Shown piece after piece: positions 42,695 through 50,671 of a DNA stretch of 64,000 nucleotides (positions within the stretch are counted from its first letter, which is position 1; each line of letters begins with the position of its first letter). Below the pieces are notes generated by a model. That model was not told the DNA's origin. It saw only the letters and a list, made by a program, of their open reading frames with translations, and did no database searches. Origin of the DNA: JADJNY01 sp046349615 (GTDB lineage: Bacteria > Planctomycetota > UBA1135 > GCA-002686595). A program made the position numbers and the translations under genes. The DNA is taken from NCBI GenBank assembly GCA_046349615.1, contig JAXMBZ010000005.1:62001-126000 (forward strand), given 5' to 3'.

Positions 42695-44149
42695 TCACTT
42701 CTTCGCGCCGGACTTCGGCGCAGCGGACTTCGCGCGCGACTTCGGCGCGGTGGAGTGCGTGGGGGCGGGTGCGGCGCGCTTCGCGGAGTGCGTCGCGCGG
42801 GTCGCGGGCTTCGGCGCGTGCGCGGGCCTCGCCGGCGCGCTCGCGGATGCGGAGGCGTTCGACGAGGACTTCGCGAGCGCATAGCGCGTCTCCTTCACGA
42901 GCCGCGGCTTCTCGCGCGCGACCTCGGCGAGGAGCTTCTTCACGAGCTCGTCGCGCCGCGCGAAGAGGCGATAGCCCTCGCGCTCGCGCAGGTAGCCGCG
43001 TGCCTCGGGGTGCTTCGCGAACAGCGCGTCCTTCCCCATGCGCTCCGCCCAGCGTTCGAAGCGCGCGCGCTTCTCGAGCAGCGCCTTCACGAGGAACGGC
43101 ATGACCATCGAGTAGTCCGCCTGCATGCTCTCGCACGTCGAGCGGTAGTGCTCCTCGTCGACCTTGCCCCACGTGACGGCCTCGGCGGGCGGGCACGAGC
43201 TGAGCGAGCCGTCCGTCACGGGCGCCGTCGTGATCTGCACGTCGTAGAGGTAGCCCGAGATCTCGGGCAGGCCGAAGATCTGCGAGAGCGCGGGCTCGGG
43301 CTGCAGGTTGTAGTTCTTCGGGACGCCGCCGCCGAGGATCAGCGTGCCGAGCGCCTTCGTCGGCGATTCGCGCAGGCCCCAGAGGTGGTAGGCGCAGCTC
43401 TCGAACACTTCCTCGTGCAGGTCGAGCTCGAAGCGGTGCTCGCCCGAGCCGAGCTTCGCGAGCGCCCACAGCTTCACGGAGTTCAAGAACACGGAGCCGT
43501 CGCCGGGCGCGCCGACGAAGATCGGGATCGCCTTGCGCGTGCAGAGCGCGAGCAGTCCTTCCGCGACGCCGTTCGCGCGCTCCTGCGCGGCGTAGCGCGC
43601 GCCGAGGAGATGCCGGAACTCGGTGCCGGTCATGCGGCGTTGGAACTCCGGCGCCTGGAGGCACGCGCTGACGAACTGGTCCTGCTCGAGGAGCACGTCC
43701 TCGGGGAAGCCGATGTCCGTGACGCGGATCGTCTTCTCGTCGCGCAGCGCGCCGTCGTCGCCGAAGATCGGGACCTCGGTGAACGGGTTCTCCTTCGCGC
43801 GATTCAGCGCGCGGTGGCCGTCGTGGTAGCACACCGCGTCCGTCGTCGAGATGTACGCGAACCAACCGGTGTCGAGCAGAGGGTTGAGCCACGCGTAGTG
43901 CTGGCCCGACACGGTGACCGGCCCCGCGACGGACATCGTCATCGGGAGGCCTTTGCCGACCGCTTCGTCGAGCAACGTCCAGATGCGCCGCAGGTACGCG
44001 CCGCCGAACGAGGGCAGGCTCTGCTCGAAGAGCTGGTCGAGCCCTTCGACCTCGGTCACGGGGCGGTTCTTGAGCTCGGCGCCGCCGTTCGCGGAGCTCG
44101 CTCCGGGCCCGAAACAGCGCGCGTTCTGATCCTTGCGGGTGGGGGACAT
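42695..44149 (-). CDS. Deoxyhypusine-synthase-family enzyme with a histone-H1-like tail
   Basis: 484 residues. The core matches deoxyhypusine synthase: DQLFEQSLPSFGGAYLRRIW, GLPMTMSVAGPVTVSG, WFAYISTTDAVCYHDGHR, IPIFVGAPGDGSVFLNSVKLW, LILGGGVPKNYNLQPEP, YLYDVQITTAPVTDGSLSSCPPAEAV and TWGKV with the catalytic Lys329. Eukaryotic and archaeal enzymes transfer a butylamine group from spermidine to eIF5A; bacterial relatives usually act on polyamines (homospermidine synthase-like). No eIF5A is visible here, so polyamine synthesis is the safer guess. Residues from about 428 on form an Ala/Lys/Pro/Ser tail (SAKRAAPAP, SRAKSAAPKSGAKK) like histone H1, absent from the family and probably nucleic-acid binding. 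Confidence 0.85.
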   Translation of the reverse strand: MSPTRKDQNARCFGPGASSANGGAELKNRPVTEVEGLDQLFEQSLPSFGGAYLRRIWTLLDEAVGKGLPMTMSVAGPVTVSGQHYAWLNPLLDTGWFAYISTTDAVCYHDGHRALNRAKENPFTEVPIFGDDGALRDEKTIRVTDIGFPEDVLLEQDQFVSACLQAPEFQRRMTGTEFRHLLGARYAAQERANGVAEGLLALCTRKAIPIFVGAPGDGSVFLNSVKLWALAKLGSGEHRFELDLHEEVFESCAYHLWGLRESPTKALGTLILGGGVPKNYNLQPEPALSQIFGLPEISGYLYDVQITTAPVTDGSLSSCPPAEAVTWGKVDEEHYRSTCESMQADYSMVMPFLVKALLEKRARFERWAERMGKDALFAKHPEARGYLREREGYRLFARRDELVKKLLAEVAREKPRLVKETRYALAKSSSNASASASAPARPAHAPKPATRATHSAKRAAPAPTHSTAPKSRAKSAAPKSGAKK

Positions 44150-44413
44150 GGGCGGAGAGTGTACGCGCGCGGAGTGGCGGGGACGAGGGGCTGAGCTCGA
44201 GGTCCGAGCGCGAGTGGAGCGCCGTCGTCGAGCGCGGATGTTGGGCAGCATCGACCGGCCGGGCGAGCGCGCCAGGACGCGCGGTTCGAGCGCGAGCGTG
44301 CCGGTGCCTTCGATGACCGCGGCGACGCGACGAGCGGCGCGCTCCGCGCCGTTGCGCTCCCCCGCGCGATCGAGGATGCTCTGCGCGCTCCACACACCAG
44401 GAACCCGCCGACC
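44150..44413. other. Divergent intergenic region
   Basis: 264 bp between the divergent deoxyhypusine-synthase-like and cupin genes. No gene seen; AGGAAC about 10 nt before ATG 44414 is a plausible ribosome binding site for the cupin gene. Confidence 0.4.
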
Positions 44414-44953
44414 ATGACCCAGTTCAACGACAGCGCGAAGGCTCGCTACGGCAAGCAGGACTACAGCCCGAAGAAGAAGATCGAGGGCGTCGAGATCGTC
44501 GAGCTCAAGCGCTTCAACGACGACGGCGGCGCGATGACGGAGCTCGGGCGGCTCGACGGCGGCGTGCACAAGCAGCTCCCGGGCTTCACGGTGAAGCAGG
44601 TGAACTACTCGGTGCTCGAGCCGCTCGCGATCAAGGCGTTCCACCTGCACACGCGGCAGACGGACGTGTGGTACGTGCCGCCGTCGGACAAGCTCCTGCT
44701 CGTGCTCGCCGACGTGCGCAAGGGCTCGCCCACGGAAGGCGTCGTGATGCGCTTCGTGCTCGGCGATGGGAATTCGCGCCTCGTGCGCATCCCGCCGGGC
44801 GTCGCGCACGGGTGTCGCAACCTGCGGCCGGCGGCGCCGAGTGCGATCATCTACTTCGTCGACGTCCAGTTCTCGACGGACGAGCACTGCGACGAGGGCC
44901 GCCTGCCGTGGGACCACTTCGGCACGGCGTTGTGGGAAGTCGAGCGCGGGTGA
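44414..44953 (+). CDS. RmlC/RfbC-like cupin (dTDP-sugar 3,5-epimerase family)
   Basis: 179 residues with the RmlC jelly-roll order: PGFTVKQVNYSVLEPLAIKAFHLHTRQTDVWYVPPSDKLLLVLADVRKGSPT, then RLVRIPPGVAHGCRNL and AIIYFVDVQFS. The His of FHLH and the IPPGVAHG turn correspond to the catalytic His and sugar-pocket motif of dTDP-4-dehydrorhamnose 3,5-epimerase. It may make rhamnose or a related deoxysugar, but no rmlA, B or D is nearby, so the exact substrate is open. It is convergent with the following leftward gene across three hairpins. Confidence 0.82.
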   Translation: MTQFNDSAKARYGKQDYSPKKKIEGVEIVELKRFNDDGGAMTELGRLDGGVHKQLPGFTVKQVNYSVLEPLAIKAFHLHTRQTDVWYVPPSDKLLLVLADVRKGSPTEGVVMRFVLGDGNSRLVRIPPGVAHGCRNLRPAAPSAIIYFVDVQFSTDEHCDEGRLPWDHFGTALWEVERG

Positions 44954-44961
44954 GCGCGCCG

Positions 44962-45038
44962 TTTGCAAGTTTGCAGTCCGACTGCAAATCTGCAAGCCCC
45001 GCGGTTTCTCGAAGAAACCAGGGGAGCTTTCGTCCCCT
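44962..45038. terminator. Three consecutive hairpins between convergent genes
   Basis: Hairpin 1: GTTTGCAAGTTTGCAGT (44962-44978) with ACTGCAAATCTGCAAGC (44982-44998), 14 of 17 pairs. Hairpin 2: GGTTTCT-CGA-AGAAACC (45003-45019). Hairpin 3: AGGGGA (45020-45025) with TCCCCT (45033-45038), ending one base before the stop of the leftward gene. Likely a bidirectional terminator. Confidence 0.65.
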
Positions 45039-46142
45039 CTACCAGATCACCCGCCACCCGCTCGTGACGTTGAACGTCTCCGGCGGGCAGAACGCGGCGG
45101 CCGCGTTGCGGTAGAAGACCTGGTAGTACCGCACGTCCCCGCTCCCCGGCGCGACGCCGCCGCGCTGCGACAGCGTCACCGTGTCGCCGACGTCGGGAAA
45201 CTGGCTCGCTCCGCCGACGTTCGGCTTCGCGTTCAGGCGCACGAGCGTCCCGCCCGCGCAGCGCACGCCGTCCCCGAAGACGAGGTCGTCGAGCGCGTCG
45301 CCCTGCAGGTACACGCACGCGCTCGTCGCCGGCATGCCCGAGGCCGCGAGCACGACCGTGTCGAGCGCCGGGCTCCCGCTCGCCGTCAGCGCGCCGCCCG
45401 CCGGGTTCGCGCTGTTCGCGCACCCGTTCCCGCTCGCGCCGAAGTTCGCGCACGGACAATCCGTCGAGACGTTCGGGTCGAGGTGGTCGCCCGTGCAGAA
45501 CGCGCTCCCGCTCGAATCGAGCCGCACGATCTGCACGCCGTTCAGCGAACCGAAGTTGAAGCCCTGCGGCGGCGGCGCGGTGCGCTGCACCGTGATCACG
45601 AGGTCCTGCGGGACGAGCAACGTCGCGTGGTGGAGCGCGTGCGTGACGCCCTGCACGTAGCTCCCCGGGAACGCGCCGCCGACGATCTGCACGCCCTCGA
45701 CCGAACCCACGACGTCGATCGCCGTGCGGTAGTTGGGATCGTCGGGCGCGATCGCGTAGCTCGTGACCTCGTACTCGCCCGGCAGGAGGCCGGAGATCGT
45801 CACGGTGCGCAGGACGCTCCCCGGATCGAGCACGTCGCCGAGGAGCGCGAGGTCGTCGACGCTCGCGCCGGTCAGGTTCGAACTGGCCGCGGTCGCGACG
45901 CCGCCGGAGATCGTCCACGTCACGCTCGTCGCGACGCCCGTCAAGTCGACGAGCGGTTGGGCGACACCCGCGTTCACCGGGAGCGCGTTCCACGTGCCCG
46001 ACTTCGCCGCGGCGGCGCCGAAGCTCGCGCTCGGCACCGGGAAGCTCGGGCTCACGCCGAAGTCGACGTTGAAGCTCTGCGCGCTCGCGAACGTCGTGAG
46101 CGCGGCTCCGAGCAGGAAGCAGGGGACGCTGCGGAGGATCAT
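45039..46142 (-). CDS. Secreted protein A with planctomycete Cys-rich C-terminal domain
   Basis: 367 residues. The signal peptide is ILRSVPCFLLGAALTTFASAQ. Residues about 22-212 form a beta-rich domain (SFNVDFGVSPSFPVPSASFG, SGTWNALP, GLLPGEYEVTSYAIAPDDPNYR) shared with the next upstream gene. Residues 213-367 are the C-terminal domain common to four neighbouring genes: FCTGDHLDPNVSTDCPCANFG, GCANSANPAGG, SGMPA, YLQGDALDDLVFGDGVRC and RYYQVFYRNAAAAFCPP, ending FNVTSGWRVIW. Conserved Cys and Gly suggest a stable extracellular fold. Function unknown; it may be a surface or attachment module. Confidence 0.72.
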   Translation of the reverse strand: MILRSVPCFLLGAALTTFASAQSFNVDFGVSPSFPVPSASFGAAAAKSGTWNALPVNAGVAQPLVDLTGVATSVTWTISGGVATAASSNLTGASVDDLALLGDVLDPGSVLRTVTISGLLPGEYEVTSYAIAPDDPNYRTAIDVVGSVEGVQIVGGAFPGSYVQGVTHALHHATLLVPQDLVITVQRTAPPPQGFNFGSLNGVQIVRLDSSGSAFCTGDHLDPNVSTDCPCANFGASGNGCANSANPAGGALTASGSPALDTVVLAASGMPATSACVYLQGDALDDLVFGDGVRCAGGTLVRLNAKPNVGGASQFPDVGDTVTLSQRGGVAPGSGDVRYYQVFYRNAAAAFCPPETFNVTSGWRVIW

Positions 46143-46225
46143 GAAGCCTCGCAGGAGCGGAGGGGGGACGAACCAGGTCGCGCTGGGAAGCCTAGCACGA
46201 ATCCGAGGACCGGGCGGAAGCGGCC

Positions 46226-47326
46226 TCACCAGACCACCCGGACGCCGTTCGAGACGTTGACCACCGCGGGCGGACAGAACGCAGCGGCCGCGTTGCGGTA
46301 CTGCGTCTGGTAGAGCCGAACCACGCCGCTCCCCGGCACGACGGCGGCGCGCGTGGAGAGCGCGGTGTCGCCGGCTCCGGGGTAGACACCCGCTCCGTTC
46401 ACGTTCGTCGTCGAGGCGAGGCGGAGGAGCGCGCCTCCGACGCAGCGGACTCCGTCGCCGAACACGACGTCGACGACGGCGTCGCCTTGGAGCCAGATGC
46501 AGCTCGCGCTCGCGGGCGTGCCCTGGAGCGCGAGCTCGAGCGTGTCGGGCTCGGGCGTTCCGCTCCACGTGAGCCGCGCGCCGAGAGGCTCCACGGAGTT
46601 CGCGCACCCGCGTCCGATCGCGCCGAGGTTTGCGCACGGACACGGCGTGTTCACCGCGGGATCGAGCCCGTCGCCGGCGCAGAACGCGGACACGCGTTCG
46701 AGGAGCACGAGCTGGAAGCCGCTCACGCACGCATAGTTCGGCACGGGCGCCGCGGAGCGCTCGATCGACACGACGATCGGGCTGCCGTTCACGACGCGCG
46801 CGCGATGGCGCGCGTGCGTGACGCCCTCGACGTAGGCGCCGCTCCACGCGCCGCCGACGCTCGCGACGCCGTCGGGCGAGCCGAACACGGCCACGTCGGT
46901 GCGGTACGCGGCGTTGTCCGGCGCGAGCGCGTACGTGAACACGAGGTAGTCGCCGTCCTGGAGCCCGTCGAAGCTCCAGAGATCGGGCGAACTCCCGGGA
47001 TCGCTCGCGTCGGCGAGCAGCGCGCGCGCATCGGGTGGAGCTCCGCCCAGGTTCGCGGTCGATTGGAACGCGACCCCGCCGGTGGTCGTCAGGGTCGCCG
47101 CGAGCGGAGCGCCGTCGAGCGCGACGAGCACCGTCGAGCCGAGGCTCGGAGGCGCGGCGTTCCAGCGGCCGGCTTGATCCGCCGCGCCCGCGTGGGCGTC
47201 GGTCGGCGTCGGGTAGGTGAGGTTGAGGCCGACGTCGACGTTCACGCTTTGCGCGAGGGACGCGGCCGGGAATGCGAGCACCAGGGCGAGACGGGGGAGC
47301 GCGCTCGCGCACGCCCGGAGCTTCAT
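46226..47326 (-). CDS. Secreted protein B, paralogue of protein A
   Basis: 366 residues, colinear with the preceding entry over its whole length: signal peptide (LPRLALVLAFPAASLAQ), N-terminal domain (SVNVDVGLNLTYPTPTDAHAGAAD, GRWNAAPPSLG, GLQDGDYLVFTYALAPDNAAYR), then the C-terminal domain from 213 (FCAGDGLDPAVNTPCPCANLG, GRGCANSVEPLGA, WLQGDAVVDVVFGDGVRC, RNAAAAFCPPAVVNVSNGVRVVW). The 83-bp gap to protein A has no clear terminator. Clearly a duplication product, now well diverged. Function unknown. Confidence 0.72.
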   Translation of the reverse strand: MKLRACASALPRLALVLAFPAASLAQSVNVDVGLNLTYPTPTDAHAGAADQAGRWNAAPPSLGSTVLVALDGAPLAATLTTTGGVAFQSTANLGGAPPDARALLADASDPGSSPDLWSFDGLQDGDYLVFTYALAPDNAAYRTDVAVFGSPDGVASVGGAWSGAYVEGVTHARHRARVVNGSPIVVSIERSAAPVPNYACVSGFQLVLLERVSAFCAGDGLDPAVNTPCPCANLGAIGRGCANSVEPLGARLTWSGTPEPDTLELALQGTPASASCIWLQGDAVVDVVFGDGVRCVGGALLRLASTTNVNGAGVYPGAGDTALSTRAAVVPGSGVVRLYQTQYRNAAAAFCPPAVVNVSNGVRVVW

Positions 47327-47407
47327 GGAGTGCGAGCCTAGCACGGAACCGGCGGTCACGGTCGCGGGCGTCGGCGTCCTTCGCAGCGACGGGACTCCGG
47401 AGCCGCG

Positions 47408-47442
47408 GCCTCGGGAGCCGCGCTCGCGGGCCCCGCTCCCGA
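47408..47442 (-). terminator. Hairpin downstream of the propeller-like gene
   Basis: CTCGGGAGC with GCTCCCGAG around a 16-19-nt GC-rich loop in the 202-bp gap between two leftward genes; no T-run. Approximate coordinates. Confidence 0.35.
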
Positions 47443-47528
47443 GACGAGCGCGGCGCCCGCCCCACTCGGGAGCGAGCGCCGCTCGAAGGCTCGCGCGCCG
47501 TCGTCACGGCGCGTTCAGGCTCCGCGGA

Positions 47529-49133
47529 TCACCAGGTGATGCGGATGCCGTTCGTGACGTTGAACGTCTCGGGCGGGCAGAACGCCGCGGCCGCGTTGCG
47601 GTAGTACGTCTGGTAGTAGCGCACCGCGCCGGAGCCCGGCGTCACGCCGCCGCGCTGCGAGAGCGTGACGGTCTCGACCGAGTCGGGGAACGACGACGCA
47701 CCGCCGACGTTCGTCTTCGTCCGCAGGCGGAGGAGCGAACCACCCGCGCAGCGCACGCCGTCGCCGAAGAGCACGTCGTCGAGCGCATCGCCCTGGAGAT
47801 AGATGCAGGAGACCGTCGCCGGCATGCCGGAGCCCTGGAGGATCGCGGTGTCGGGGTTCGACGTGCCCGTGGCGACGAGCTGCGCGCCCGCGGCGTTCGT
47901 CGAGTTCGCGCAACCGCGGCCCACCGAGCCGAAGTTGCCGCAGGGGCACGCGGTCGTCACGTTCGGGTCGACGCCGTCGCCCGCGCAGAACGGCCCGCCG
48001 TTGATGCCGGGCACCAGGCGGTCGATCGAACGCGGCGAGAGGATGTTCGTCAGCGAGACGAGGTCGCTGTAGACCTCCGTCATCTCACCGGCGCCCACCA
48101 CGCCGTCCGCGTTCGCGTCGGCGAGGCGGAAGATGCGGTCGGGAGTCTGGTCCTCGACCGCGATGACCTCGCCGTTCGAGCCGAACGAGACCTGCCACAG
48201 GTTGCTCGCCGCGCCGACCGCGTACCAGATCACGCTTTCGTCCGTCAGCGGATTCGGGACGACCGACGGCGGCGAGACCGTGCCGCTGCCGTCGAGGTCC
48301 TTGAAGCGCCAGATGCGCTCGTTCCCCGTGTCGTTCATGTAGTACCAGCCCTGCGCGTCGCGGCGCAGACACCAGTGGAACGCCGTCGCGGGGCCCGCGG
48401 GCGGGAGGAAGTAGGGCGTGACCTCACCGGGCTGATCGATGACGCCGCTCGCGTCCAGGTCATCGAGTCGGTAGACGCCGCGCGTGAGCACGCCGGATGC
48501 GCCGTTCTCGAGGTAGTAGACCTTGCCGTCGAGCCCGACGATCACGCTCGTCGGGATCGAGTCGCCCGTCGCGCCGCCCGGCGCGGGCGTGAAGTACTGG
48601 AGGGACTCGCCCGCGTCGTCGGCGTCGCCGTCGGCGTTCAAGTCCTCGAGGCGGAGGATCGCGTCGACGCCGCCGCCGGTCGTGCCCGCGTTCGCGACCC
48701 ACACGACGTTGCTCGCGGGGTCCGCGTACACGTTCTGCGCGGACGCCATCACGATGCCCTGCGCGTTCGTGGTCGAGTGGTAGAACACGTGGACCTCGCC
48801 GGCGTCGTTCGCGTCGCCGTCGCCGTTGACGTCCTTGAGCCAAAGGACGACGTCTTCGTTCGAGTCGACCGTGTAGATCGTGCCGTCGGAGTCGACGGAG
48901 ATCCCGTTCGTCACCGACATCGTCTGACCGCCGACGTTCTCGTCGTAGTACACGACGACGTCGCCGGGGTCGTTGAAGTCGCCGTCGTTGTTGACGTCCT
49001 CGACCGCCCAGAGACGGTCGTCGGTGCCGGTCGAACTGGCGCCGTTGTCGACGACGACGTAGCGGTCGCCCAGAGCGAGGGCCGGGCACGAGAGGAGAGC
49101 GGTGAGGGCTGAGATCGAGAGGATGCGATGCAT
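47529..49133 (-). CDS. Secreted propeller-like protein with calcium-binding repeats and the same C-terminal domain
   Basis: 534 residues. The signal peptide is HRILSISALTALLSCPALALG. Residues about 25-375 show repeats of a strand-rich unit interleaved with EF-hand/dockerin-like loops DVNNDGDFNDPGDV, DVNGDGDANDAGEV, DLNADGDADDAGES and DANADGVVGAGEM, expected to bind calcium; the arrangement suggests a beta-propeller. The last 155 or so residues are the shared C-terminal domain (FCAGDGVDPNVTTACPCGNFG to FNVTNGIRITW). Third member of the four-gene cluster. Function unknown. Confidence 0.7.
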   Translation of the reverse strand: MHRILSISALTALLSCPALALGDRYVVVDNGASSTGTDDRLWAVEDVNNDGDFNDPGDVVVYYDENVGGQTMSVTNGISVDSDGTIYTVDSNEDVVLWLKDVNGDGDANDAGEVHVFYHSTTNAQGIVMASAQNVYADPASNVVWVANAGTTGGGVDAILRLEDLNADGDADDAGESLQYFTPAPGGATGDSIPTSVIVGLDGKVYYLENGASGVLTRGVYRLDDLDASGVIDQPGEVTPYFLPPAGPATAFHWCLRRDAQGWYYMNDTGNERIWRFKDLDGSGTVSPPSVVPNPLTDESVIWYAVGAASNLWQVSFGSNGEVIAVEDQTPDRIFRLADANADGVVGAGEMTEVYSDLVSLTNILSPRSIDRLVPGINGGPFCAGDGVDPNVTTACPCGNFGSVGRGCANSTNAAGAQLVATGTSNPDTAILQGSGMPATVSCIYLQGDALDDVLFGDGVRCAGGSLLRLRTKTNVGGASSFPDSVETVTLSQRGGVTPGSGAVRYYQTYYRNAAAAFCPPETFNVTNGIRITW

Positions 49134-49307
49134 GGAGTTCCTTGGGGGCGAGCCGGAGCATCGTACCTCCGACTCGAGGATTCGCCACCTAGTAAATGAG
49201 ATTCAGTCTCAATACGAACTCGGGCTCATCTCCCGGAGCGCCCGAGAGCACCCGAGCGATTCCAGCGGCCCGCGTGGCGCCTCGACGGGCGGACACGTCC
49301 ACCCAGG

Positions 49308-49871
49308 TCACGGGACCCAGGTCACGCTGACCGCGTTCGTCAGGTTGAAGCCGTCGGGCGTGCAGTACGACGCCGCGTTCCGGTACCAACCCTGGTAGTG
49401 CATCGTGCCGCCCGCGGCGGGGATGCCGCCGCGCACGGAGAGGACCGGATCGCCCGGGATCCCGAAGCCGAGCGCGACCTGTCCGCCCGCCGCCGCGCGG
49501 ACGCCGAGGCGCCACGTCGCGGGTCCCTCGATGCAGCGCAGGCCGTCGCCGAAGACCGCGCCGCTCCCGCCGTTCACCTGCGCGTCGCCCTGGAAGAAGA
49601 TGATCGTCGCGGTGGTGGGGAGTCCGGACGCGGCGAGGAGCACGGTGTCGTTCGAAACCTGCGCGTTGCCGGTGCCGACGAGTCGTCCGCCCTGGCCGAA
49701 CGAGTTCATGCACCCCGTGCCCGGGACGGGCGGCGCGTTGCCGCAGGGACACGCGCTCGCCGTTCCCGGACAGAACGGCGTGAAGGTCGACTGCGCGAAC
49801 AGCGGGAGCGCTGCGAGAGCGAGCGCGGGAGCCGCGGCGAGAGCGGCAGGGTGGGGCAGCTTGAACGTCAT
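49308..49871 (-). CDS. Secreted protein consisting only of the shared C-terminal domain
   Basis: 187 residues: signal peptide (PAALAAAPALALAALPLFAQ), then from residue 33 the same domain as the three preceding genes but without an N-terminal partner: FCPGTASACPCGN, GTGCMNSFGQGG, LPTTATIIFFQGDAQ, AVFGDGLRC, MHYQGWYRNAASYCTPDGFNLTNAVSVTWVP. The DP-containing opening is shortened and several Cys are kept. That it stands alone shows the domain is an independent folding unit. Confidence 0.72.
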   Translation of the reverse strand: MTFKLPHPAALAAAPALALAALPLFAQSTFTPFCPGTASACPCGNAPPVPGTGCMNSFGQGGRLVGTGNAQVSNDTVLLAASGLPTTATIIFFQGDAQVNGGSGAVFGDGLRCIEGPATWRLGVRAAAGGQVALGFGIPGDPVLSVRGGIPAAGGTMHYQGWYRNAASYCTPDGFNLTNAVSVTWVP

Positions 49872-50199
49872 GGCGCGGTGCGGTGCGCGCAGGGGATGGG
49901 GAGCCGCGGGGAGAACGCGGTCTTCGCACGTGGAACTCGGCGTCTTGCGGAGCGCCGAGGTCGCGCGCGCGAGGCCGAGATTCTAGCCCGGTCCCGTGGG
50001 ACGGCTAGACGGCTGGCGAGGTTCCGCGCGTGAATCGAGGCGCGTGCGCGAGAACGGAGCGTGCGCTCGTTGCGCGCCCGTGACGGCAGCGCGAAGCGAG
50101 CCGTCGCAGGCCGGTCTCCCGCCGGCTCCGACTCCCGAGCGTGTGTCCGGTGGGTGCTCGCCCCTTGTCGCGGAACTCCGTGTCTGTTGGATTCGGGGC
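49872..50199. other. Divergent intergenic region
   Basis: 328 bp between the leftward 49308-49871 gene and the rightward GTG start at 50200. The rightward frame stays open back to 49996 but the product there is Arg/Pro-rich and not protein-like. No promoter boxes recognised. Confidence 0.4.
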
Positions 50200-50664
50200 G
50201 TGGGACTCTTCGACTTCCTCAGGAGCGGCGAGCACGTGGATCCCGAGCTCGGGCCGTTCCGGCGCGCGCGCGGAGCGTGGCGAGGATCGATCGCGCTCGA
50301 GGGCGTCGCGGTGCCGCTCGTGTTGGTCGGCTCCTCGAAGGCGCCGAGTCCGGAGGCGCTCTCCGCCGCGCGCGAGCTCGCGGCGCGCCACCGCGCACGC
50401 CGCCCGGCGATCGAACGCGCGCTGTTCGAGCACTACGCGCCGTACGCGGAGAGCGAGGGCGCGGAGCCGGCCGTCCCGACGCTCGCGACCTCCGCCGACG
50501 TGTGGACGCACGCGACGCTGGTCTTCGTCGCGCTCCTCCCGATCGACGGCGCGCTCACGACGGAGTACGGGTGCGCGGTCGCGTGGGACGACGATCACAC
50601 GCTCGGCGCGCGCTTCGTCGGCGAGCGGTTCGTCGAACTGAACGGGAGCGTGCTCCCGCCCTGA
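50200..50664 (+). CDS. Conserved hypothetical protein
   Basis: 154 residues from GTG 50200 (VGLFDFLRSGEHVDPELGPF). The sequence has the look of a small soluble alpha/beta immunity- or DUF-type protein: GPFRRARGAWRGSIALEGVAVPLVLVGSS, ARRPAIERALFEHYAPYAES, TTEYGCAVAWDDDHTLGARFVGERFVELNGSVLPP. I do not recognise the family with confidence. It ends 7 bp from the convergent nadA. Confidence 0.6.
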   Translation: MGLFDFLRSGEHVDPELGPFRRARGAWRGSIALEGVAVPLVLVGSSKAPSPEALSAARELAARHRARRPAIERALFEHYAPYAESEGAEPAVPTLATSADVWTHATLVFVALLPIDGALTTEYGCAVAWDDDHTLGARFVGERFVELNGSVLPP

Positions 50665-50671
50665 GCGCGCC

